Part shown: positions 58,222-64,000 of the stretch, in pieces
Numbering within the stretch: the first letter of the stretch is position 1
Layout: the number at the start of each line of letters is the position of its first letter
Assembly: GCF_010993735.1 (NCBI RefSeq)
Contig: NZ_WQNI01000001.1
Location: 62,001-126,000, forward strand
DNA: 64,000 nucleotides
Direction: 5' to 3'
Source of the DNA: Chelativorans alearensis
GTDB lineage: Bacteria; Pseudomonadota; Alphaproteobacteria; Rhizobiales; Rhizobiaceae
Notes under the pieces: generated by a model
Told to the model about the DNA's origin: nothing
What the model saw: the letters and a program-made list of their open reading frames with translations, nothing else
Database searches by the model: none
Made by a program: the position numbers and the translations under genes

Positions 58222-58317
58222 ATTAACGCATTGGAAACGCGCAGTGTCAATCACATTCCGTCACAAGTGCGCATATTGCAGTGCAATATGAGTGAACATG
58301 ATCGATATTGATTGACA
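58222..58317. promoter_or_regulatory. Divergent rhaR/rhaD promoter region with central palindrome
   Basis: The palindrome CATATTGCA-G-TGCAATATG (58272-58290) has perfect 9-bp arms. A minus-strand TTGACA (58250-58245) with GTTAAT (58227-58222) 17 bp away forms a good rhaR-side promoter. A plus-strand TTGACA (58312-58317) faces rhaD, without an obvious -10. The palindrome centre (58281) is equidistant from the two -35 hexamers. The near-palindrome ATCGATATTGAT (58301-58312) abuts the rhaD -35. Confidence 0.65.
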
Positions 58318-58388
58318 TGGTAGGGCCCATTTGCCACCTTGTCGACGCGAAACGTGCGCTCGCCGAGGGCGCTGTGAGGGAGGATTCC

Positions 58389-60491
58389 ATGCTTGAGACG
58401 CGCGGCGGAACGCGGCTTGCCGACCTTTGGGACGAGGCGAAGGCGGCGACCATGAGCGAGCCGGAGCGCCTGCTCTACCGGTCGAACCTCTTGGGTTCCG
58501 ACAAGCGCATCACCAATTACGGCGGCGGCAACACCTCGGCCAAGGTGACGGAGAAGGACCCGCTGACGGGCGAGGCGGCCGAGGTTCTGTGGGTAAAGGG
58601 GTCGGGCGGCGACGTCGGCACGATCAAGCTCGACGGTTTTGCCACGCTTTATATGGAGAAGCTCGAAGGCCTGAAAAAGCTCTATCGGGGCGTCGAATAC
58701 GAAGACGAGATGGTGGGGTACTTGCCTCACTGCACCTTCAACTTGAACCCGCGCGCCGCCTCCATCGACACGCCGCTGCACGCTTATGTGCCCTACCGGC
58801 ATGTCGACCACATGCACCCCGACGCGGTGATCGCCATCGCCGCGGCCAAGAACAGCAAGGACCTGACGGCGAAGATCTACGGCGAAGAGATCGGCTGGCT
58901 GCCGTGGAAGCGGCCGGGCTTCGAGCTCGGCTTGTGGCTTGAGAAATTCTGCCGCGAGAACCCGGATGCCAAGGGCGTGGTGCTGGGCGGGCACGGGCTC
59001 TTCACCTGGGGCGACACGGCCAGAGAGTGCTACGAGACGACGATCCGCATCATCAACCGCGCCATCGAATGGTTCGAGGCGGAGACGGGGGGCAAGCCCG
59101 CTTTTGGCGGCGAAGTGCGGCCGGTCCTACCCGAGGCGGAGCGGCGCGGGATCGCCGAGCGGCTGATGCCCGCCATCCGCGGCATGATCTCGGGTGCGGA
59201 GCGCAAGGTGGGGCATTTCGACGACCAGCCTGCCGTGCTGGAGTTCGTCGCTTCGCGCGACATGGAAGGCCTCGCCGCGCAGGGCACGAGCTGTCCCGAC
59301 CATTTCCTGCGCACCAAGATCAGCCCGCTGGTCATCGATTTTGATCCGGCGAAACCCGATCTCGACAAGACGCTTGCTGGCCTTTTGGCCGCGGTGGAGG
59401 ACTACCGCAAGGGGCACGCCGCCTATTACGAGCGCTGCAAGAGGCCCGACAGCCCGCCCATGCGCGATCCCAACGCGGTGGTCTATCTGGTGCCGGGCGT
59501 CGGCATGATCACCTTCGCCAAGGACAAGGCGACGGCGCGCGTTTCGGCCGAGTTCTACGTCAACGCCATCAACGTCATGCGCGGGGCCTCCAGCGTGTCG
59601 GCCTATGTCGGTCTGCCCGAGCAGGAGGCGTTCGACATCGAATACTGGGTGCTGGAGGAGGCAAAGCTTCAGCGCCTGCCCAAGCCCCGGCCACTTGCCG
59701 GCAAAGTGGCGCTGATCACCGGCGGGGCAGGGGGTATCGGCAAGGCGACCGCCGAGCGCCTGCTCGACGACGGCGCTTGCGTGGCGCTGGCGGACATCGA
59801 CAAGGGAGCGCTGGAGGCGGCACAGACGGAGCTTGCCGGCCGGTACTCTGCCGATCTCGTGCGCCAGATAAAGCTGGACGTGACAAGCGAGGCCGACGCG
59901 GCCGATGCCTTTGCCTTCGCTGCGCGCGAATACGGTGGGCTCGACATCCTCGTCTCCAATGCCGGCATCTCCTCGGCCGCACCCGTTGACGAAACGGATC
60001 TTGCCACGTGGAACCGCAACATGGAAATCCTCTCCACCGGCTATTTCCTTGTCGCGCGCGAGGCCTTCCGGCTGATGAAGCGGCAGAAGACCGGTGGCGA
60101 GATCGTCTTCATCGCCTCGAAGAACGGCCTTGCGGCCTCGCCCAACGCGGCCGCCTATTGCACGGCCAAGGCCGCCGAAATCCACCTCGCGCGCTGCCTG
60201 GCGCTGGAGGGGGCGGAATTCGGCATCCGCGTCAACACGGTGAACCCGGACGCGGTCTTGCGCGGCTCCAAGATCTGGTCCGGCGAGTGGCGCGAGCAGC
60301 GCGCGGCCGCCTATAATATGAGCCCGGACGAACTGGAGGAACACTACCGCAAACGCTCGCTTCTGAAGCGCAGCGTCTATCCGGAGGATGTGGCGGAGGC
60401 GGTGTTCTTCTTCGTGTCGGAGATGTCGGCGAAGTCGACGGGGAATATTCTCAATGTCGACGCGGGGAATGCGCAGAGCTTTACGCGGTGA
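58389..60491 (+). CDS. rhaD: Bifunctional rhamnulose-1-phosphate aldolase/short-chain alcohol dehydrogenase (RhaD)
   Basis: A 700-residue fusion. The N-terminal class II aldolase (1-430) has GGGNTSAKV, zinc histidines in YRHVDHMHPDAV and GGHGLFTWGD, and should split L-rhamnulose-1-phosphate into dihydroxyacetone phosphate and lactaldehyde. The C-terminal SDR (about 435-700) has VALITGGAGGIGKATAERL, SNAGISS, a catalytic serine in FIASKNGLAAS and YCTAK, and should oxidise or reduce lactaldehyde. The ATG at 58389 has GGGAGGA directly upstream; the open frame begins 27 codons earlier across the promoter. rhaI follows 42 nt later. Confidence 0.95.
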   Translation: MLETRGGTRLADLWDEAKAATMSEPERLLYRSNLLGSDKRITNYGGGNTSAKVTEKDPLTGEAAEVLWVKGSGGDVGTIKLDGFATLYMEKLEGLKKLYRGVEYEDEMVGYLPHCTFNLNPRAASIDTPLHAYVPYRHVDHMHPDAVIAIAAAKNSKDLTAKIYGEEIGWLPWKRPGFELGLWLEKFCRENPDAKGVVLGGHGLFTWGDTARECYETTIRIINRAIEWFEAETGGKPAFGGEVRPVLPEAERRGIAERLMPAIRGMISGAERKVGHFDDQPAVLEFVASRDMEGLAAQGTSCPDHFLRTKISPLVIDFDPAKPDLDKTLAGLLAAVEDYRKGHAAYYERCKRPDSPPMRDPNAVVYLVPGVGMITFAKDKATARVSAEFYVNAINVMRGASSVSAYVGLPEQEAFDIEYWVLEEAKLQRLPKPRPLAGKVALITGGAGGIGKATAERLLDDGACVALADIDKGALEAAQTELAGRYSADLVRQIKLDVTSEADAADAFAFAAREYGGLDILVSNAGISSAAPVDETDLATWNRNMEILSTGYFLVAREAFRLMKRQKTGGEIVFIASKNGLAASPNAAAYCTAKAAEIHLARCLALEGAEFGIRVNTVNPDAVLRGSKIWSGEWREQRAAAYNMSPDELEEHYRKRSLLKRSVYPEDVAEAVFFFVSEMSAKSTGNILNVDAGNAQSFTR

Positions 60492-60533
60492 GGCAGTGCG
60501 CGGCGTCTAAACTGACAGTCCCGGGAGGAGAAA

Positions 60534-61826
60534 ATGACCGAACACCCGATCGCCACAGACCTCATCGAGCGCGAGAACGCCGCGTACGAGGCCGCCCTTG
60601 AGCGCGACTACGAAGCCTTAGGCGAAAAGCTCGCCCGCCGTGACATCGCCATCGATGCCGTCCGCGACCGTGTCGCCGCCTTTTCCGTCGCCGTCCCCTC
60701 ATGGGGCGTGGGTACGGGCGGTACGCGGTTCGCACGCTTTCCCGGTCCCGGCGAGCCGCGCGATATCTTCGACAAGATCGAGGACTGCGCCGTCATCCAG
60801 CAGCTCACCCGCGCCACGCCGACGATCTCGCTGCACATCCCGTGGGACAAGGCGGAGCCTGCCCGCCTGAAGGAGGCGGCAAGCCGCTTCGGCCTCCGCT
60901 TCGACGCCATGAACTCCAATACCTTCCAGGACCACCCCGGCCAGGCCCATTCCTACAAGTACGGTTCCCTCTCGCACACGGACGCGGCGACGCGCGCGCA
61001 GGCCGTGGAGCACAATCTGGAATGCATCGAGATCGGCAAGGCGGTCGGCTCAAAGGCATTGACCGTGTGGATCGGCGATGGCTCGAACTTCCCCGGCCAG
61101 AGCGATTTCGCACGTGCCTTCGAGCGCTACCTTTCTTCGATGAAGGAGGTCTACGCAGCCCTTCCGGACGACTGGCGCCTCTTCACCGAGCACAAGATGT
61201 ACGAGCCGGCGTTCTATTCGACCGTCGTGCAGGACTGGGGCACCAACTACATGATCGCGCGGGAACTGGGGCCGAAGGCTTTCTGCCTCGTCGATCTCGG
61301 CCACCACGCGCCGAACGTGAATATCGAGATGATCGTCTCGCGGCTCATCCAGTTCGGCAAGCTGGGCGGCTTCCACTTCAACGATTCGAAATACGGCGAC
61401 GACGACCTCGACGCCGGCTCCATCGATCCCTACCGGCTGTTCCTCGTCTTTAACGAGCTGGTCGAGGCGGAAAAGCGCGGCGCGCCAGGCTTCGACCCCG
61501 CGCACATGCTCGACCAGAGCCATAACGTGACGGATCCGATCGAAAGCCTGATGGTCTCGGCGATCGAGGTCACCCGCGCCTTCGCCCAGGCGCTTCTGGT
61601 GGACCGCAAGGCGCTTGCGGCCTTCCAGGAGGAGAACGATGCATTGATGGCGAGCGAGACGCTGAAGGCCGCTTTCCGCACGGACGTGGGGCCGATCCTC
61701 GCCATGGCGCGGCTGAAATCCGGCGGCGCGGTCGACCCGGTGGCCGCTTATCGCGCCAGCGGCTACCGGGCGAAGGCCGCGGCGGAGCGGCCGGCGATCA
61801 TCGGCACGGGCGGCGGGATCGTCTGA
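60534..61826 (+). CDS. rhaI: L-rhamnose isomerase (rhizobial RhaI type)
   Basis: A 430-residue metal-dependent isomerase converting L-rhamnose to L-rhamnulose. Barrel metal ligands are visible: LFTEHKMYEPAFYST, CLVDLGHHAPNVNIE and GFHFNDSKYGDDDLDAGS. The family's N-terminal VPSWGVGTGGTRFARFPGPG is present. This is the rhizobial/Pseudomonas stutzeri type rather than the E. coli type. GGGAGGAG precedes the ATG. With rhaD it forms the catabolic operon. Its last 64 bp overlap the 3' end of the convergent CAP-domain gene. Confidence 0.95.
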   Translation: MTEHPIATDLIERENAAYEAALERDYEALGEKLARRDIAIDAVRDRVAAFSVAVPSWGVGTGGTRFARFPGPGEPRDIFDKIEDCAVIQQLTRATPTISLHIPWDKAEPARLKEAASRFGLRFDAMNSNTFQDHPGQAHSYKYGSLSHTDAATRAQAVEHNLECIEIGKAVGSKALTVWIGDGSNFPGQSDFARAFERYLSSMKEVYAALPDDWRLFTEHKMYEPAFYSTVVQDWGTNYMIARELGPKAFCLVDLGHHAPNVNIEMIVSRLIQFGKLGGFHFNDSKYGDDDLDAGSIDPYRLFLVFNELVEAEKRGAPGFDPAHMLDQSHNVTDPIESLMVSAIEVTRAFAQALLVDRKALAAFQEENDALMASETLKAAFRTDVGPILAMARLKSGGAVDPVAAYRASGYRAKAAAERPAIIGTGGGIV

Positions 61827-62362
61827 GAAACGGTTTCGCCGCGCTCGCCCACGAAGGCCTGTACCGCGTAAAGCCTGCCGCCGGCGGAAGCGATCCCGAA
61901 GCCGAAACTTTTCACCCGCGGGTCGAGGATATTGCGGCGGTGGCCAGGGCTCCTCATCCAGCCGGCGTGGAATTCCCGCAGCTGTTCGGTGGGCGCCCGG
62001 CAGGCGATGCACGAGGCGATGTTCTCGGCGATGATGTCCCACAGCCCACCGCCATTGGCGCGGTAGCGATCCGCCACGTCCTGGCCCTGGGGCGAGCGGT
62101 GGCTGTAAAAGTCGCGCCGCGCCATGTCCTCGGCATGAACCTGGGCTGCGGCGTTGATCGGCGTCGTCAGCTTAAGGCCCGGCAGGTCTTGGCGGGCGCG
62201 CTCCTCGTTGACGAATGCAAGGGATGCCCGGCGCAGGCCTTCAAGGTCGGCAACCGGCTCCAGCGAGCGTTCGGGTCGCGCCGCGCAGGCAGCGCACGTT
62301 AAGGCGACAAGCAGAAGGCATGCCGCCCGTCTCAAGCCGGCGTTTTCGATCAGTCGAATCAT
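61763..62362 (-). CDS. CAP-domain (SCP/PR-1 family) exported protein
   Basis: A 199-residue protein. An N-terminal hydrophobic segment ends in VALTCAACAARP, either a signal peptide or an imperfect lipobox. The CAP domain spans about 45-175 with NEERARQDLPGL, HAEDMARRDFYSHRSPQGQ, AENIASC and GWMRSPGHRRNILDP, all four family blocks. Bacterial CAP proteins are secreted or envelope proteins of mostly unknown role. Its last 21 codons lie antisense to the end of rhaI. Confidence 0.88.
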   Translation of the reverse strand: MIRLIENAGLRRAACLLLVALTCAACAARPERSLEPVADLEGLRRASLAFVNEERARQDLPGLKLTTPINAAAQVHAEDMARRDFYSHRSPQGQDVADRYRANGGGLWDIIAENIASCIACRAPTEQLREFHAGWMRSPGHRRNILDPRVKSFGFGIASAGGRLYAVQAFVGERGETVSQTIPPPVPMIAGRSAAAFAR

Positions 62363-62426
62363 GGGCGCTTGGCTAGCACGGGAATATGGCTTGTCCAGCC
62401 ATCGTTCCCGCCGCGCCCTCGGTTTT

Positions 62427-63254
62427 TCAGCACACGGTCTCGAAGCGCTCGATACATGTGGAGAGCACTTCGTCGCCGGGGCGTTTCCACCAGTTGTCGC
62501 GCGAGAAGATTTCCACCTCCTGAGGGCCGTTGAAGCCCGCCTCCTCGACCATGCGGCGGATGGCCGGCAGGTCGATGACGCCGTCGCCCATCATGCCGCG
62601 GTCGAGCAGGAGGTCGGTGGTGGGCACCAGCCAATCGCAGATGTGGTGGGCAAGGATGGCGCCCATCTGGCCGGCGCGGGCGATCTGGGTGGCAAGCTCC
62701 GGGTCCCACCAGACATGGTAGACGTCGACGGCTACACCGACACCTTCGCCGAGCTCCACGCACAGGTCCAGCGCCTGGGAGAGGGTGTTCACGCAGGCGC
62801 GGTCGGCCGCGTACATGGGATGCAGAGGCTCGATGGCGAGCGGCATGCCCACTTCGCGCGCGTAAGGCAGGATGGCGGCGATGCCGTCGGCCACCATTTT
62901 GCGCGCCTCCGGCATATTCTTCGAGGTGCCAGGCAAGCCGCCGACCACGAGCACGAGGCAGTCGGCCTTGAGCGCGGCCGCCTCGTCGATGGCGCGCTTG
63001 TTGTCGTCGATATTCGCCTCAAGGCCCGCCTTGTCCTCGGCGGGGAACATGCCGCCGCGGCAAAGCCCTGTCACCCGAAGCCCGTTCGTCTCGACGATGC
63101 GGGCAGCCTCCTTGAGCCCGATCGCCTCCACCTGGTCGCGCCAGGGGGCGATTGCCGTGATGCCGTGCTTGAGGCAGCCATCGACGGCCTCCGCAAAGCC
63201 CCAGCTTCCGCGCGTGGTGGCGAGATTGATCGACAGACGGCCTTCAAGGCTCAT
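62427..63254 (-). CDS. Sugar phosphate isomerase/epimerase (TIM barrel)
   Basis: A 275-residue xylose-isomerase-like barrel protein. Metal-site glutamate in LAIEPLHPMYAADRACVNTL, aspartate/histidine in VAVDVYHVWWDPEL, histidine in ILAHHICDWL and C-terminal glutamate in PQEVEIFSRDNWW are visible. It belongs to a subfamily different from the two isomerases at the left end. GGGAGGA lies upstream of ATG 63254; the longer frame reads through a palindromic element. It is followed on the minus strand by the CAP gene and preceded by an enolase-like gene, so it is probably part of a sugar-acid operon that continues outside the window. Confidence 0.85.
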   Translation of the reverse strand: MSLEGRLSINLATTRGSWGFAEAVDGCLKHGITAIAPWRDQVEAIGLKEAARIVETNGLRVTGLCRGGMFPAEDKAGLEANIDDNKRAIDEAAALKADCLVLVVGGLPGTSKNMPEARKMVADGIAAILPYAREVGMPLAIEPLHPMYAADRACVNTLSQALDLCVELGEGVGVAVDVYHVWWDPELATQIARAGQMGAILAHHICDWLVPTTDLLLDRGMMGDGVIDLPAIRRMVEEAGFNGPQEVEIFSRDNWWKRPGDEVLSTCIERFETVC

Positions 63255-63310
63255 GGTGCGGGTTCCTCCCTGATGTTGCCTGCGGCGGTTTCTGCTCTCG
63301 CCCCTTCGCG

Positions 63311-63457
63311 GCCCCCTCTGTCCTGCCCGACATCTCCCCCACACGGTGGGAGATCAGCTTTCGCCAACTGGTGGCGTTGCAGAAAAAGGTGCCTGAGCGA
63401 ACGGCCGGCATAATCTCCCCTCTCGTGGGGGAGATGCCCGGTAGAACAGAGGGGGGC
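63311..63457. repeat. Long inverted-repeat intergenic element
   Basis: A left arm of 31 bp starting GCCCCCTCTGTCCTGCCCGA (63311-63341) pairs with a right arm of 32 bp (63426-63457) ending GAACAGAGGGGGGC, with a few mismatches. Inner C-rich/G-rich segments form additional short hairpins. It fills most of the 232-bp gap between two minus-strand genes; no ORF there is convincing. Confidence 0.7.
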
Positions 63458-63486
63458 GCGAGGGGCGAAAGCATCTCCTAAAATTA

Positions 63487-64000
63487 CTAAGCCAATGGCT
63501 GCATGGCCGACCAGTCCGGCTCCACTGCCGAGCCGAGGCCATCCGCACCGGCGATCGTGCCGAGCGACAACTGGCCGTCGTGGATGTTGAGCCGCGTGCG
63601 GCCGTTCTGGCTGTGGTAGAGATCGCCGTGGGCGGCAAGGTAGGCTGCGGCCTCGGCATCCGGCGCGCCCGCCATGCCGTCGACGAAGTGATGGCCGTTG
63701 CGCTCGATGTGTTCGGCGCCGATCAGGCCGGCGAGCGCAAGGTCCTGCTGGATGCCGATGCCGGCTTGCGTGGTGAGGTCCTCCGCCGACATGAAATATG
63801 TGTCGGAGCCGGCTTCCGCATTCCATTTCGCCATGCGGGCGCGGTTCAGCAGGGCGCGGTAGAAGCCCTTGCAGGACTTCGACGATATGCCGGTGTAGCC
63901 GAGGCCCTTCGCGGTCACGAAAGATTCGATATCGGCGTCCGACTCGTCGATCTCCACGGCGATACGGGCGGCAAGCTTGGTGACGGGGGAGGCGAGCGCC
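63487..64000 (-). CDS. Enolase-superfamily-like protein, C-terminal part (start outside the window)
   Basis: The reverse frame is open from the window edge to TAG at 63487, about 170 residues. The segments LGYTGISSKSCKGFYRALLN (with a possible barrel lysine), MSAEDLTTQAGIGIQQDLAL and GAEHIERNGHHFVDGM resemble the C-terminal barrel of mandelate-racemase-annotated rhizobial proteins. The assignment is moderate because the metal-ligand half is missing. A GTG at 63957 is only an internal codon; the frame continues upstream (ALASPVTKLAARIA). It is probably in the same operon as the isomerase at 62427-63254. Confidence 0.6.
   Translation of the reverse strand, partial: ALASPVTKLAARIAVEIDESDADIESFVTAKGLGYTGISSKSCKGFYRALLNRARMAKWNAEAGSDTYFMSAEDLTTQAGIGIQQDLALAGLIGAEHIERNGHHFVDGMAGAPDAEAAAYLAAHGDLYHSQNGRTRLNIHDGQLSLGTIAGADGLGSAVEPDWSAMQPLA

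Overview
The window is GC-rich, densely coded, alphaproteobacterial DNA. It most resembles a Hyphomicrobiales (Rhizobiales) genome of the Phyllobacteriaceae/Mesorhizobium kind. This is inferred from the rhizobial-type rha locus, the abundance of TRAP/TTT/ABC solute uptake operons, a PrsDE-like type I secretion cluster with a GH16 glycanase, and short palindromic intergenic elements of a type common in that order. No rRNA, tRNA, insertion sequence, prophage gene or CRISPR array was seen. Genes at both edges run out of the window.

Layout. 1-6.0 kb: a sugar-acid and amine catabolic group. It has an enolase-superfamily dehydratase/racemase fragment, two divergent xylose-isomerase-like epimerases, a D-erythronate dehydrogenase (denD), an SDR and a class III aminotransferase. 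6.0-10.2 kb: an alpha/beta hydrolase, a HupE/UreJ-type membrane protein and a secreted calcineurin-like phosphoesterase. 10.4-18.2 kb: a minus-strand operon of TPP-dependent 2-oxo-acid enzyme, FAD amino-acid oxidase, TRAP transporter (dctPQM) and BASS transporter, divergent from an Asp/Glu racemase-family gene. 18.2-24.8 kb: a LysR regulator divergent from a hydrolase with a replaced catalytic serine and a MexEF-like RND pump. 24.8-28.0 kb: a TAXI-type TRAP transporter. 28.1-35.1 kb: a GNAT acetyltransferase, then a TctDE two-component system with its own binding protein, divergent from a tctCBA tricarboxylate-type transporter. 35.2-44.2 kb: a type I secretion island with an RTX nuclease, ABC exporter, HlyD adaptor and RTX/GH16 glycanase. 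44.2-51.1 kb: acylphosphatase, an RraA-like protein, an L-arabinonate-type dehydratase, a GntR regulator and a second TRAP dctPQM. 51.2-61.8 kb: a near-complete L-rhamnose locus (rhaRSTPQK on the minus strand, rhaDI on the plus strand). 61.8-64 kb: a CAP-domain protein, another sugar isomerase and a truncated enolase-like gene.

Together the genes describe a nutrient-scavenging lifestyle based on plant- or polymer-derived sugar acids and rhamnose, plus a secreted nuclease/glycanase pair that could remodel biofilm matrix. Recurring regulatory structure is visible. All five transporter operons whose binding-protein gene lies upstream of the membrane or ATPase genes have a hairpin or inverted repeat just after that gene. 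Several local regulators have plausible operators: a LysR T-N11-A box, TctD tandem repeats, GntR palindromes at two promoters, and a palindrome exactly centred between two divergent rha -35 hexamers.
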